Origin: Caballeronia fortuita
Lineage (GTDB): Bacteria; Pseudomonadota; Gammaproteobacteria; Burkholderiales; Burkholderiaceae
Assembly: GCF_001544835.2 (NCBI RefSeq)
Contig: NZ_FCNX02000001.1
Coordinates: forward strand, 682,001 to 746,000
DNA: 64,000 bases
Direction of reading: 5' to 3'
Shown here: positions 17,754 to 26,823 of the stretch, one piece after another
Position numbering within the stretch: the first letter of the stretch is position 1
Layout: the number at the start of each line of letters is the position of its first letter
The notes under the pieces: model-generated
The model's database searches: none
What the model saw: the letters and a program-made list of their open reading frames with translations, nothing else
Told to the model about the DNA's origin: nothing
Made by a program: the position numbers and the translations under genes

Positions 17754-18647
17754 ATGAAGGTTAAAAAGGCTGCGCTGCTCGTCGCCGCGCTCGGGTTTCT
17801 CGCCACCGGCGCTTACGCTCAGGACGCCGGCACGCTGAAGAAGATCAAGGACACGGGCGTGATCTCGCTGGGGCATCGCGAATCGTCCATTCCGTTTTCC
17901 TACTATGACGACAAGCAGAACGTCGTCGGCTACTCGCATGAGTTCGCGCTGAAGGTCGTCGAGGCGGTGAAGCAGAAGCTGAACGTGCCCGACCTGAAGG
18001 TGAAGCTCACGCCGGTCACGTCGCAGAACCGTATTCCGCTCGTGCAGAACGGCACCGTCGACCTCGAATGCGGCTCGACCACGAACAACGCCGAGCGTCA
18101 GCAGCAAGTCGCCTTCTCGAACACGATCTTCGTGATCGGCACGCGCCTCATGACCAAGAAGGATTCGGGCGTGAAGGACTGGGCCGACCTGAAGGGCAAG
18201 ACGGTGGTCACGACCGCCGGCACGACGTCTGAGCGCCTGCTTCGCAAGATGAATCAGGAAAAGAACATGGGCATGAACATCATCAGCGCGAAGGATCACG
18301 GCGAGTCGTTCCTGACGCTGTCGACCGGCCGCGCGGTCGCGTTCATGATGGACGACGCACTGCTCGCCGGCGAGCGCGCCAAGTCGAACAACCCGAACGA
18401 TTTCGTGATCGTCGGCGCGCCGCAGTCGCATGAAGCGTACGGCTGCATGATGCGCAAGAACGACCCCGAGTTCAAGAAGGTGGTGGACGACGCGATCGCC
18501 AAGGTCGAGACGTCGGGCGATGCCGACAAGATCTACAAGAAGTGGTTCGAAAGCCCGATCCCGCCGAAGGGTTTGAACCTCAACTTCCCGGAAAGTGATG
18601 ACATCAAGGCTCTCTACAAGAGCCCGAATGACAAGGCAATCGACTAA
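17754..18647 (+). CDS. gltI: Glutamate/aspartate ABC transporter substrate-binding protein
   Basis: A periplasmic solute-binding protein of family 3, 297 residues. The signal peptide (MKVKKAALLVAALGFLATGAYAQ) has a likely cleavage after AYA. The mature part begins with 'GTLKKIKDTGVISLGHRESSIPFSYYD', the usual GltI/YbeJ opening, and has 'VDLECGSTTNNAERQQQVAF', typical for glutamate/aspartate binders. ATG start with AGGAG at ~17740. It is the first gene of gltIJKL, followed by an internal hairpin that probably keeps its expression above that of the membrane genes. Confidence 0.93.
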   Translation: MKVKKAALLVAALGFLATGAYAQDAGTLKKIKDTGVISLGHRESSIPFSYYDDKQNVVGYSHEFALKVVEAVKQKLNVPDLKVKLTPVTSQNRIPLVQNGTVDLECGSTTNNAERQQQVAFSNTIFVIGTRLMTKKDSGVKDWADLKGKTVVTTAGTTSERLLRKMNQEKNMGMNIISAKDHGESFLTLSTGRAVAFMMDDALLAGERAKSNNPNDFVIVGAPQSHEAYGCMMRKNDPEFKKVVDDAIAKVETSGDADKIYKKWFESPIPPKGLNLNFPESDDIKALYKSPNDKAID

Positions 18648-18670
18648 CCGGTTCGAGTCTCGAACGAACG

Positions 18671-18703
18671 AAACGGAAGGAGCTTGCTTCTTCCGTTTCT
18701 TTT
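18671..18703 (+). terminator. Attenuating hairpin between gltI and gltJ
   Basis: AAACGGAAG (18671-18679) pairs with CTTCCGTTT (18690-18698), followed by CTTTTT. The Shine-Dalgarno GGAG of gltJ begins right after the T-run. Partial termination would give excess binding protein over permease. Confidence 0.75.
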
Positions 18704-18715
18704 TGGAGTGAGTCC

Positions 18716-19456
18716 ATGTCTTATCACTGGAACTGGGGCATCCTGCTGAGTCCGGTTTCGACCGGCGAGCCCACGACCTATCTCGGCTGGCTGATATCCG
18801 GCTTCTGGGTGACGATCACCGTGTCGCTCGCGGCCTGGGTCATCGCGCTCGTGGTCGGCTCGTTGTTCGGCATCTTGCGCACGGTCCCGAATCGCACGCT
18901 GGCGGGCATCGGCACCGTCTATGTCGCAATCTTCCGCAATATTCCGCTGATCGTGCAGTTCTTCGTCTGGTATCTCGTGATACCGGAATTGCTGCCGCCG
19001 TCCATCGGCAACTGGTTCAAGCAACTGCCGCCCACCGCGCAGTTCTTTTCATCGTCGATCATCTGTCTCGGGCTGTTCACCGGCGCGCGCGTGTGCGAAC
19101 AGGTGCGCTCGGGCATCAACGCCTTGCCGCGCGGACAGCGCAACGCGGGTCTCGCGATGGGCTTCACGCAATGGCAGACGTATCGTTACGTGCTGATGCC
19201 GGTTGCGTACCGCATCATCGTGCCGCCGCTCACGTCCGAGTTCCTCAACGTGTTCAAGAACTCGGCGGTCGCGTCGACCATCGGTCTGCTCGATCTTTCC
19301 GCTCAGGCGCGTCAGCTCGTCGATTACACGGCGCAGACGTATGAATCGTTCATCGCGGTGACGATCGCCTACATGCTCATCAACCTCGTCGTGATGTTGT
19401 TGATGCGCTGGGTCGAAGCGAAAACCCGGCTGCCCGGCTACATCGGAGGCAAGTAA
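18716..19456 (+). CDS. gltJ: Glutamate/aspartate ABC transporter permease GltJ
   Basis: Inner-membrane permease of the polar amino acid family (HisM/GlnP type), 246 residues with about five membrane segments. The '[23 protein letters not shown]' stretch is the EAA loop that docks with the ATPase. GGAG at 18704-18707 follows directly on the attenuator T-run. Its stop codon overlaps the start of gltK (TAATG), which points to translational coupling. Confidence 0.92.
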   Translation: MSYHWNWGILLSPVSTGEPTTYLGWLISGFWVTITVSLAAWVIALVVGSLFGILRTVPNRTLAGIGTVYVAIFRNIPLIVQFFVWYLVIPELLPPSIGNWFKQLPPTAQFFSSSIICLGLFTGARVCEQVRSGINALPRGQRNAGLAMGFTQWQTYRYVLMPVAYRIIVPPLTSEFLNVFKNSAVASTIGLLDLSAQARQLVDYTAQTYESFIAVTIAYMLINLVVMLLMRWVEAKTRLPGYIGGK

Positions 19457-20133
19457 TGCATCAGTTCAACTGGAGTGGCGTGCTCGCGTCGTGGCCCACG
19501 CTCATGACGGGCGCGAAGATCACGCTGCAGATCACCTTGCTCGCGATCGTGGTCGGCATCATCTGGGGCACCATTCTCGCGCTGTTCCGCCTGTCGGGCG
19601 TGAAGCCGCTGCAATGGTTCGCGAGCGCGTACGTCACGCTGTTCCGCTCGATTCCGCTCGTGATGGTGCTGCTGTGGTTCTTCCTGATCGTGCCGCAATT
19701 GCTACAGAACGTGCTCGGTTTGTCCGCCGACATCGACATCCGGCTCGCCTCGGCGATGGTCGCGTTCTCGCTCTTCGAAGCCGCGTACTATTCGGAAATC
19801 ATCCGCGCCGGCATTCAGGCCGTGCCGCGCGGCCAGGTGAACGCGGCGTTCGCGCTCGGCATGACCTACGGCCAGGCGATGAAGCTCGTCGTGCTCCCGC
19901 AGGCGTTTCGCGCGATGGTGCCACTTCTGCTCACGCAGGCGATCGTCCTGTTTCAGGATACGTCGCTCGTCTACGTCATCAGTCTCGCGGACTTCTTCCG
20001 CACGGCAACGAATATCGGCGACCGTGACGGCACGACCGTCGAAATGGTCCTGTTCGCGGGCGCGTGCTATTTCGTGATTTGCGTGGTGGCGTCGGCGCTC
20101 GTCAAAAGTCTTCAGAAAAAGGTCGCAAGATGA
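19456..20133 (+). CDS. gltK: Glutamate/aspartate ABC transporter permease GltK
   Basis: Second permease of the importer, 225 residues. It has the EAA loop '[23 protein letters not shown]' and the same helix layout as GltJ, with which it forms the heterodimeric channel. It overlaps gltJ by one base and gltL by four (ATGA), so the three genes are translated as a tight unit. Confidence 0.92.
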   Translation: MHQFNWSGVLASWPTLMTGAKITLQITLLAIVVGIIWGTILALFRLSGVKPLQWFASAYVTLFRSIPLVMVLLWFFLIVPQLLQNVLGLSADIDIRLASAMVAFSLFEAAYYSEIIRAGIQAVPRGQVNAAFALGMTYGQAMKLVVLPQAFRAMVPLLLTQAIVLFQDTSLVYVISLADFFRTATNIGDRDGTTVEMVLFAGACYFVICVVASALVKSLQKKVAR

Positions 20134-20855
20134 TCTCTATCAAGAATGTTTCGAAGTGGTACGGGCAGTTTCAGGTGTTGACGGACTGCACGACCGAAGT
20201 GAAGAAGGGCGAGGTCGTCGTGGTGTGCGGCCCGTCGGGTTCGGGCAAATCGACGCTCATCAAGACCGTGAACGGCCTCGAGCCGTTCCAGAAGGGCGAG
20301 ATCTCGATCAACGGCCAGTCGCTGACGGACAAGAAAACGAATCTGTCGAAGCTGCGCTCGAAGGTCGGCATGGTGTTTCAGCACTTCGAGCTCTTTCCGC
20401 ATCTGACGATTACGCAGAATCTGACGCTCGCGCAGATCAAGGTGCTCGGCCGTTCGAGCGACGAAGCCACGCAAAAGGGTTTGAAGCTGCTCGATCGCGT
20501 CGGCCTGCGCGCGCACGCGGACAAGTTTCCGGGCCAGTTGTCGGGCGGTCAGCAGCAGCGCGTGGCGATTGCCCGCGCGCTGTCCATGGACCCGATCGCG
20601 ATGCTCTTCGACGAGCCGACGTCCGCGCTCGATCCCGAGATGATCAACGAAGTGCTCGACGTGATGGTCGAACTCGCGCAGGAAGGCATGACCATGATGT
20701 GCGTGACGCACGAAATGGGCTTCGCGAAGAAGGTGGCGAACCGCGTGATCTTCATGGACCGCGGGTTGATCGTCGAGGACGATCAGAAGGAAGCGTTCTT
20801 CGCGAATCCGAAGTCGGATCGCGCGAAGGATTTTCTGGCGAAGATCCTTCACTGA
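20130..20855 (+). CDS. gltL: Glutamate/aspartate ABC transporter ATPase GltL
   Basis: A 241-residue ATPase that powers the importer. Walker A 'GPSGSGKST', signature '[15 protein letters not shown]', Walker B '[13 protein letters not shown]', and the switch His in '[16 protein letters not shown]' are all present. The ATG at 20130 overlaps the gltK stop (ATGA) and gives the standard N-terminus '[12 protein letters not shown]'; the longer open frame is not supported. A strong terminator follows. Confidence 0.93.
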   Translation: MISIKNVSKWYGQFQVLTDCTTEVKKGEVVVVCGPSGSGKSTLIKTVNGLEPFQKGEISINGQSLTDKKTNLSKLRSKVGMVFQHFELFPHLTITQNLTLAQIKVLGRSSDEATQKGLKLLDRVGLRAHADKFPGQLSGGQQQRVAIARALSMDPIAMLFDEPTSALDPEMINEVLDVMVELAQEGMTMMCVTHEMGFAKKVANRVIFMDRGLIVEDDQKEAFFANPKSDRAKDFLAKILH

Positions 20856-20874
20856 GTTTCGGCTCGGCAAAGCA

Positions 20875-20905
20875 AAACGGCGCTTCGAAAGAAGCGCCGT
20901 TTTTT
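20875..20905. terminator. Bidirectional terminator between gltL and the amidotransferase gene
   Basis: AACGGCGCTTC and GAAGCGCCGTT form an 11-bp stem around 20877-20899, with a T-run to 20905 on the plus strand and a T-rich tail on the minus strand. It serves the two convergent genes. Confidence 0.85.
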
Positions 20906-21806
20906 ATTCGATCCCGAGTTCCGATTCCACCGCCGCCGTCGTGCGAATCTCGTCGACTCTCAGCGCCGACCCGACGCACGCCTTCGCGAGCGGCTCGGCC
21001 GCTTTTTTCGCCACTTCCTCCGGCACCGGAATATTCGTCGTGCGGGAAAGATCGCCGCACTGGAACATCGCGAGATCGCCGGGCGCGAAGCGCGTCCAGA
21101 TTTCGTTGTCCGTGAGCGGCGACGTGGCGATCACGGCGACGCGGTCTTCCGGCGTCGTGTACTTCGCGAAATCGATCGACATGTCCGCGTCGATCAGATG
21201 CGCCGTCGAGAACGGCCAGCTGCGCACCAGATAGTACAAATGCGTCGAGCAGTGCGAGAAGAGCGCCTGCCCATTCGACATCAGGAAGTTGAACACGCCG
21301 TATTGCGTGATGTCGCGCGTGAGTTCGGCGAGCGCGTCGAAGAGTTCGTCCAGCGGCGGCTGCGCGCACGGAAATGCGCGCCGCAGACCTTGCAGCAGCG
21401 CGCAGAACGCGAGCTCGCTGTCCGTCGTGCCGACCGGCTGATACACGCCGGTCAGCTCGGGCGCGTGACCTTTCAGATCGCCGTTGTGCGCGAAGATCCA
21501 ATGCCGGCCCCACAACTCGCGCATGAACGGATGGCAGTTTTCGAGCAGGATATGCCCCTGCGTGGCCTTGCGGATATGCGCGATCGTGTTCTTCGACTTG
21601 ATCGGGTAGCGCTTCACCATGTCCGCGAGCGGCGAGCTGGCGGACGACTGATGATCGATGAAAAGCCGGCAGGCCTTGTCCTCGAAGAACGCGATGCCCC
21701 AGCCGTCGGCATGATGATCCGTGACACCGCCGCGCGCCGCGAAACCGGTGAACGAGAACGTCACGTCGGTCGGTTCGGCGCAATTCATTCCGAGAAGTTG
21801 GCACAT
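20904..21806 (-). CDS. Class II glutamine amidotransferase, YafJ type
   Basis: A stand-alone Ntn-hydrolase glutaminase domain of 300 residues. The nucleophile is Cys2, exposed after Met removal ('MCQLLGMN'); 'ADGWGIAFF' and 'IAHIRKAT' and 'FAHNGDL' are the family motifs for substrate binding and the oxyanion hole. The acceptor of the released ammonia is not known for this family. It starts divergently from pyrC across 180 bp. A TACAAT hexamer at 21839-21844 lies on the pyrC side of that gap. Confidence 0.88.
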   Translation of the reverse strand: MCQLLGMNCAEPTDVTFSFTGFAARGGVTDHHADGWGIAFFEDKACRLFIDHQSSASSPLADMVKRYPIKSKNTIAHIRKATQGHILLENCHPFMRELWGRHWIFAHNGDLKGHAPELTGVYQPVGTTDSELAFCALLQGLRRAFPCAQPPLDELFDALAELTRDITQYGVFNFLMSNGQALFSHCSTHLYYLVRSWPFSTAHLIDADMSIDFAKYTTPEDRVAVIATSPLTDNEIWTRFAPGDLAMFQCGDLSRTTNIPVPEEVAKKAAEPLAKACVGSALRVDEIRTTAAVESELGIE

Positions 21807-21985
21807 GATGCTGAGGCGGTCGGCTTTGGGCCTGTTGTTACAATACGTCCGACAAGCATATCACCGAGGTCGAGCCGAAAAAAACGCGCAAACGCTCGCC
21901 GATGCGCGCGTTGTGGAATTTCCACGGCGATTTTTTCCTGTCCTTGCGTGGACTTGCGCCATCCCAACGTTCCCGCCATCACGCC

Positions 21986-23059
21986 ATGTCCGCTACCTCA
22001 ACTTCGCCCAATTCGCTCACGATCGCGCGTCCCGACGACTGGCATCTGCACGTGCGCGACGGCGCGACGCTCGCGGCCGTGCTGCCGCACACCGCGCGCC
22101 AGTTCGGCCGCGCGATCATCATGCCGAACCTGAAGCCGCCGGTGACGACGACGGACATGGCCGCGGCGTACCGCGAGCGCATTCTGGCCGCGCTGCCGAA
22201 AGAGGGCGCGGGCGCGCGTTTCGAGCCGCTGATGACGCTCTATCTCACCGACAACACGCCGCCCGACGAAATCCGCCGCGCGAAGGAAAGCGGCTTCGTG
22301 CACGGCGTGAAGCTGTATCCGGCGGGCGCGACGACCAATTCCGACGCGGGCGTGACCGATCTGCTCGGCAAATGCGCAAAAACGCTCGAAGCGATGCAGG
22401 AAGCCGGCATGCCCTTGCTGACGCACGGCGAAGTGACCGATAGCGACATCGACGTATTCGATCGCGAGAAAGTGTTCATCGACCGCGTGATGACGCCGCT
22501 GCGCCGCGATTTTCCCGCGCTGAAGGTCGTGTTCGAGCACATCACGACGAAGGACGCGGCGGAGTACGTGCGCGACGCGGACGGCGCGATCGGCGCGACG
22601 ATCACCGCGCATCATCTGCTGTACAACCGCAACATCATGCTGGTCGGCGGGATGCGGCCGCATTATTACTGCCTGCCGGTGCTAAAGCGTGAGACGCATC
22701 GCGTGGCGCTGGTCGAGGCGGCGACCTCGGGCAATCCGCGCTTTTTCCTCGGCACGGACAGCGCGCCGCATCCGAAAGGGCTGAAGGAACACGCGTGCGG
22801 CTGCGCGGGCTGCTACACGGCGCTGCACGCGCTCGAACTCTATGCGGAAAGCTTCGACAAGGCCGGCGCGCTCGACAAGCTCGAAGGCTTCGCGAGCTTC
22901 CACGGCGCGGACTTCTACGGCCTGCCGCGCAGCAAGGACGCGGTGACGATCGAGCGCGGCGCGTGGACGCTGCCCGCCGAATTCACCGCCGGCGATTCGA
23001 CCATCGTCCCGCTGCGCGGCGGCGAGTCGATCGGCTGGCGTTTCGCGGACGCGCAGTAA
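21986..23059 (+). CDS. pyrC: Dihydroorotase
   Basis: Third step of pyrimidine biosynthesis: reversible cyclisation of N-carbamoyl-aspartate to dihydroorotate in the cytosol. The 357-residue protein matches class II PyrC: metal-binding 'DWHLHVRDG', carboxylated Lys in '[12 protein letters not shown]', 'HGEV', 'TAHHL' and the catalytic Asp in 'LGTDSAPH'. The ATG at 21986 (MSATSTS) gives the normal start; the frame is open to 21902 without support. The DUF3025 gene follows after 9 bp. Confidence 0.94.
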   Translation: MSATSTSPNSLTIARPDDWHLHVRDGATLAAVLPHTARQFGRAIIMPNLKPPVTTTDMAAAYRERILAALPKEGAGARFEPLMTLYLTDNTPPDEIRRAKESGFVHGVKLYPAGATTNSDAGVTDLLGKCAKTLEAMQEAGMPLLTHGEVTDSDIDVFDREKVFIDRVMTPLRRDFPALKVVFEHITTKDAAEYVRDADGAIGATITAHHLLYNRNIMLVGGMRPHYYCLPVLKRETHRVALVEAATSGNPRFFLGTDSAPHPKGLKEHACGCAGCYTALHALELYAESFDKAGALDKLEGFASFHGADFYGLPRSKDAVTIERGAWTLPAEFTAGDSTIVPLRGGESIGWRFADAQ

Positions 23060-23068
23060 GCACGCGAC

Positions 23069-23881
23069 GTGAGCGCGGGTTTCGCGGATATCGACTGGGC
23101 GCGGCCGTGGCTCGCGTCCATCGAGGCGCGCGGCAGGCGCTGGCAGACGGCGGCGCTCGCAGGCCACGGCGATTATCTTGCAAGTCTGAACGAAGACGCG
23201 GCGGCGGCCGGGCATGTCACCGGGCGCGGCAAGCGGCTCGCGTTCATCGCGCAGGACGAACTGCCGGCGGGCGCGTCTTACGAAGGTCACATCGCGCAGA
23301 CCGGCCGCGTGCCGACGCGCCACAACCTCCACGATTTCTTCAACGCCGCGATGTGGTTCGCGTATCCGCGTATCAAGGCGGCGCTCAACGCGCGTCAGGC
23401 CGGGCAGATCGATGCGCTCGGCATCGGGCCGACGCGCGGCGGCGTGCGCGACGCGCTCACGCTTTTCGATGAGAACGCGGTGTTCTTCGCATGCGCCGAC
23501 GCATCGCTTGGAGACGCGCTGCGCGGCTTCTGCTGGCGCACGCTGTTCATCGACGAACGCGCGGCATGGGGCACGCGCTGCGAGGCGCGCGTCTTCGGGC
23601 ACGCGCTGCTGGAAAAGCTCGTCGCACCGTACAAGGCGTGCACCGGGCACGCGTGGATCGTCGATGTTCCCGCCCGCTATTTCGCTCTCGACGATGTCGC
23701 CCGCCGCGCGGTGCTCGATGAGATCGTCTCGGAGCGAATCCGTGGAGAACCGCTCGAGAGCCGCGCGTTCGCGCCGTTGCCCGTTCTGGGCGTGCCGGGT
23801 TGGTGGGACGCGAACGCATCGCCGGATTTCTACGACGATGCTTCTGTGTTTCGACCGGGCCGCCGCGCGCGGGGATGCTAA
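23069..23881 (+). CDS. DUF3025 domain-containing protein
   Basis: A 270-residue protein of unknown function. The segment 'PTRHNLHDFFNAAMWFAYPRIKAALN' is the hallmark of the DUF3025 family in beta- and gammaproteobacteria. It starts at GTG only 9 bp after pyrC, so it is probably co-transcribed. Its 3' end lies immediately before the RNase P RNA and must contain that gene's promoter. No signal peptide or membrane helix is seen. Confidence 0.8.
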   Translation: MSAGFADIDWARPWLASIEARGRRWQTAALAGHGDYLASLNEDAAAAGHVTGRGKRLAFIAQDELPAGASYEGHIAQTGRVPTRHNLHDFFNAAMWFAYPRIKAALNARQAGQIDALGIGPTRGGVRDALTLFDENAVFFACADASLGDALRGFCWRTLFIDERAAWGTRCEARVFGHALLEKLVAPYKACTGHAWIVDVPARYFALDDVARRAVLDEIVSERIRGEPLESRAFAPLPVLGVPGWWDANASPDFYDDASVFRPGRRARGC

Positions 23882-23894
23882 AATCGTTGCTTAC

Positions 23895-24305
<411 letters not shown>

Positions 24306-24320
24306 TCGTTATTCAAAGGA

Positions 24321-24358
24321 AAAGAGCCGGCGTCTTGCGACGTCGGCTCTTTTTTTTG
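24321..24358. terminator. Bidirectional terminator between rnpB and the osmC-like gene
   Basis: AAAGAGCCGGCGTC pairs with GACGTCGGCTCTTT around a TTGC loop, followed by a run of Ts to 24357. On the minus strand the tail is also T-rich, serving the convergent gene. Confidence 0.9.
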
Positions 24359-24371
24359 CGTCCCATGAAGC

Positions 24372-24794
24372 TCAGGCTTCGACGATCTCGAACGAATGCG
24401 TGAGCTCCGCCGTCTTCGCCAGCATGATCGACGCCGAGCAATATTTGTCGTGCGACAGGTTGATCGCGCGCTCGACCGTCGCCGGATTCAGGTTCCTGCC
24501 CGTCACCGTGAAGTGGAAGTGGATCTTCGTGAAGACTTTCGGGTCTTCGCTCGCGCGGTCGGCCTTCAGCGTCACCGAGCAGCCCTCGATTTCCTGACGG
24601 CTCTTCTTCAGGATCATCACGACGTCGTACGCGGTGCAGCCGCCCGTGCCGAGCAGCACCATTTCCATCGGGCGCGGTGCGAGATTGCGGCCGCCGCCTT
24701 CCGGCGCGCCGTCCATGTTGACGAGATGGCCGCTTCCCGTTTCAGCCGCGAAGGCCATGCCGTCTTGTCCCATCCAGCTAACTTTGCATTCCAT
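24372..24794 (-). CDS. OsmC family protein
   Basis: A 140-residue OsmC/Ohr-fold protein, most like the YhfA branch. Two conserved cysteines are visible, in 'GTGGCTAYDVV' and in 'DKYCSASIM'; in the family such a pair reduces organic hydroperoxides, though the YhfA branch is uncharacterised. GGAG lies upstream of the ATG on the minus strand, and TACAAT (minus strand, 24843-24838) is a plausible -10. It is a single gene. Confidence 0.88.
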   Translation of the reverse strand: MECKVSWMGQDGMAFAAETGSGHLVNMDGAPEGGGRNLAPRPMEMVLLGTGGCTAYDVVMILKKSRQEIEGCSVTLKADRASEDPKVFTKIHFHFTVTGRNLNPATVERAINLSHDKYCSASIMLAKTAELTHSFEIVEA

Positions 24795-25088
24795 GCTCAG
24801 GCTCCAGCTGCTCAGCGCGTCGTTATACGGAAGCTATATTGTAGCGGCTCGACGATTTTCCATCGGCGGCTGCTTACGAGCATCCACCAGTTGACGCGAT
24901 CAGAATCGGCGCGACGCTGCCGGCAATTGCGCGGTGAACTTGAGTCGAGGATGGATTCTAATCCTCTTTCTGCCTTGAAAATGCGCGGCCGAATTGACTA
25001 ACCTATTGTTTATAAAGAAAAATACGGGCTTGTCCGAACGCAATCAAAATTTCAAATAGTGAAATGCGCTTTCACGATGCAAATCTTC

Positions 25089-25117
25089 TTGCTTTGCAGC
25101 ATGCTCATACCTATACT
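25089..25117 (+). promoter_or_regulatory. Sigma-70 promoter of a candidate small RNA
   Basis: TTGCTT at 25089-25094, exact 17-bp spacer, TATACT at 25112-25117. No ORF starts downstream before the terminator at 25154-25184, so the product would be a ~60-nt RNA starting near G25125. Confidence 0.6.
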
Positions 25118-25124
25118 CGTTTCT

Positions 25125-25184
25125 GTCTCCTCCACCTCCTCCTTTGGTGGATTAAGCCCGAGCCGAGCTGCTCGGGCTTTTTTT
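25125..25184 (+). ncRNA. Candidate C-rich small RNA with anti-Shine-Dalgarno loop
   Basis: A ~60-nt unit with its own promoter (25089-25117) and intrinsic terminator. The RNA contains CTCCTCC twice (25127-25133 and 25136-25142). The second copy sits in the loop of a small hairpin, CCACC (25132-25136) / GGTGG (25146-25150). The string CACCTCCTCCTTT closely resembles the 3' tail of 16S rRNA, so the RNA could pair with ribosome-binding sites. The terminator stem is AAGCCCGAGC (25154-25163) / GCTCGGGCTT (25170-25179) plus eight Ts. C-rich sRNAs of this type are known in Rhodobacter and Burkholderia; membership is inferred from architecture only. It contains no start codon. Confidence 0.6.
25154..25184 (+). 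terminator. Intrinsic terminator upstream of the rplM promoter
   Basis: Perfect 10-bp GC-rich stem with a CGAGCT loop and an eight-T tail (25177-25184). There is no protein gene just upstream on this strand, which is what points to a small RNA. Confidence 0.92.
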
Positions 25185-25212
25185 CGTCCTGACGTCACCC
25201 CGACGCATTTCT

Positions 25213-25242
25213 TTGACGTCAACGCCAATTTCCCTTTATAAT
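25213..25242 (+). promoter_or_regulatory. rplM-rpsI promoter
   Basis: TTGACG (25213-25218), 18-bp spacer, consensus TATAAT (25237-25242). Predicted start near 25249, giving a ~130-nt leader. It is the strongest sigma-70 match in the window, as expected for ribosomal protein genes. Confidence 0.85.
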
Positions 25243-25248
25243 TCAAAG

Positions 25249-25380
25249 TTCTCTTCGCCACACGCCCGCGGAGAGAGGCTTGTGAGAGCCTGCACGCGCC
25301 CGGTTTCGGCCTGAGCGCACTCATATAAGCAGGGCCGAACAAGACACAGTTCAAGGGCAGATCAATTTTTTGGATCGATC
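25249..25380 (+). promoter_or_regulatory. Structured 5' leader of rplM, candidate autoregulatory site
   Basis: The leader holds a stem AGGCT/AGCCT around 25277-25290, a long imperfect stem between ~25303-25313 and 25330-25340 (TTCGGCC / GGGCCGAA), and a hairpin 25360-25376 whose 3' arm contains the only Shine-Dalgarno-like bases (GGAT, 25372-25375) before the start. In E. coli, L13 represses its own operon through the mRNA leader; a similar role here is inferred. Confidence 0.45.
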
Positions 25381-25809
25381 ATGAAGACGTTTTCCGCAAA
25401 AGCCGAAGAGGTGACGCGCGAATGGTACGTGATTGACGCGACGGATAAGGTTCTCGGCCGTGTCGCCAGCGAAGTGGCACGCCGTCTTCGCGGCAAGCAC
25501 AAGCCTGAATTCACTCCGCACGTCGACACCGGTGATTTCATCATCGTCGTCAATGCCGGCAAGCTGAAGGTCACCGGCAACAAGACCACGGACAAGAAGT
25601 ACTATCGTCACTCGGGCTATCCGGGCGGCATTTACGAAACGACGTTCGGCAAGATGCAAGAGCGTTTCCCGGGCCGCGCGCTCGAGAAGGCTGTCAAGGG
25701 CATGCTTCCGAAGGGTCCGCTCGGCTACGCGATGATCAAGAAGCTGAAGGTCTACGCCGAAGCAACGCATCCGCATACGGCTCAACAGCCTAAAGCGCTC
25801 GAGATCTAA
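25381..25809 (+). CDS. rplM: 50S ribosomal protein L13
   Basis: Early-assembling large-subunit protein. The 142 residues match L13 throughout (opening '[20 protein letters not shown]', central '[36 protein letters not shown]' region) and the length equals that of E. coli. It is the first gene of the rplM-rpsI pair, with rpsI starting 11 bp downstream. Codon use is strongly biased, as for highly expressed genes. Confidence 0.98.
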   Translation: MKTFSAKAEEVTREWYVIDATDKVLGRVASEVARRLRGKHKPEFTPHVDTGDFIIVVNAGKLKVTGNKTTDKKYYRHSGYPGGIYETTFGKMQERFPGRALEKAVKGMLPKGPLGYAMIKKLKVYAEATHPHTAQQPKALEI

Positions 25810-25820
25810 GGGGAGCCCAC

Positions 25821-26213
25821 ATGATCGGTAACTGGAACTACGGTACGGGCCGCCGCAAGAGCGCCGTCGCTCGTGTCTTCATCAAGTCGGGCAAGGGCGA
25901 AATCATCGTCAATGGCAAGCCCATCGCTGACTACTTCTCGCGTGAAACGTCGCTGATGATCGTGCGCCAGCCGCTCGAACTCACGAACCACGCCACCACG
26001 TTCGACATCAAGGTCAACGTGAACGGCGGCGGCGAGACGGGTCAAGCGGGCGCGGTTCGCCACGGCATCACCCGCGCGCTGATGGACTACGACGCAACGC
26101 TCAAGTCGCAACTGTCCAACGCAGGCTTCGTCACCCGCGACGCGCGTGAAGTGGAACGTAAGAAGGTCGGTTTCCACAAGGCACGCCGCCGCAAGCAGTT
26201 CTCGAAGCGTTAA
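25821..26213 (+). CDS. rpsI: 30S ribosomal protein S9
   Basis: Small-subunit protein of 130 residues whose C-terminal tail reaches the P site. The diagnostic end '[12 protein letters not shown]' is intact, with the terminal Arg that contacts P-site tRNA, and '[15 protein letters not shown]' is the standard N-terminal motif. GGGAG precedes the ATG. It is co-transcribed with rplM and closed by a terminator. Confidence 0.98.
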   Translation: MIGNWNYGTGRRKSAVARVFIKSGKGEIIVNGKPIADYFSRETSLMIVRQPLELTNHATTFDIKVNVNGGGETGQAGAVRHGITRALMDYDATLKSQLSNAGFVTRDAREVERKKVGFHKARRRKQFSKR

Positions 26214-26248
26214 GCGCTTTTCGCCAGCCACGTTCCGGCGAAGCTGCC

Positions 26249-26283
26249 AAAGCCGCCCGCACTATGGTGCAGGCGGCTTTTTT
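26249..26283 (+). terminator. Terminator of rplM-rpsI
   Basis: AAGCCGCC pairs with GGCGGCTT, with an inner GCAC/GTGC extension around CTATG, followed by TTTTT to ~26283. Confidence 0.88.
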
Positions 26284-26407
26284 CGTTTTGGCGCGCCTGG
26301 GCTGATGCATGTCGAATTTTCATATAGCCCATTGATTCCATGGACATTCGGCACGATATTGAGATCAGCCCTACAATAGCGGTTAGAAGCTTAATTGGAG
26401 AATTCGA

Positions 26408-26773
26408 ATGAGCGCTGTCAGCGACACCCCCACGACCGAAATGCCGATGCCGTTCGTCTTCACCGACGCGGCTGCGGACAAGGTCAAGCAACTGATCGAC
26501 GAAGAAGGCAATCCGGACCTGAAGCTGCGCGTATTCGTGCAAGGCGGCGGGTGCTCGGGCTTCCAGTACGGCTTCACGTTCGATGAAGAAGTCAACGAAG
26601 ACGACACCGTAATGGACAAGGCGGGCGTGCAGTTGCTCATCGACTCTATGAGCTATCAGTATCTCGTCGGCGCGGAAATCGACTATAAGGACGATATCAA
26701 CGGCGCCCAGTTCGTCATCAAGAACCCGAACGCCACCACGACTTGCGGTTGCGGTTCATCGTTCTCGGTCTGA
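26408..26773 (+). CDS. erpA: Iron-sulfur cluster insertion protein ErpA
   Basis: A-type carrier that passes Fe-S clusters to apoproteins, including enzymes of isoprenoid synthesis. The 121-residue protein has the three cluster cysteines of the family, in 'GGGCSGF' and '[10 protein letters not shown]'. GGAG lies 8 bp before the ATG. It sits between rpsI and anmK with its own terminator, so it is a single-gene unit. The N-terminal ~15 residues are variable and acidic, as is common in betaproteobacteria. Confidence 0.95.
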   Translation: MSAVSDTPTTEMPMPFVFTDAAADKVKQLIDEEGNPDLKLRVFVQGGGCSGFQYGFTFDEEVNEDDTVMDKAGVQLLIDSMSYQYLVGAEIDYKDDINGAQFVIKNPNATTTCGCGSSFSV

Positions 26774-26794
26774 GCGCGCGTTTCTGGCGTTAGA

Positions 26795-26822
26795 GAACGG
26801 AGCCCGAGCGGCTCCGTTTTTC
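26795..26822 (+). terminator. Terminator of erpA
   Basis: 9-bp stem AACGGAGCC (26795-26803) / GGCTCCGTT (26809-26817) with a five-base loop and a T-run. It abuts the 3' end of the convergent anmK gene. Confidence 0.88.
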
Positions 26823-26823
26823 G

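Noticed and set aside
24890..24985. tRNA-like stretch (GAGGATGGATTCTAATCCTC)
   Set aside because: A T-arm-like hairpin is visible, but no acceptor stem, D-arm or anticodon arm can be built on either strand.
25059..25241. 60-residue plus-strand ORF across the sRNA locus
   Set aside because: It reads through a strong intrinsic terminator and into the rplM promoter, and lacks a Shine-Dalgarno.
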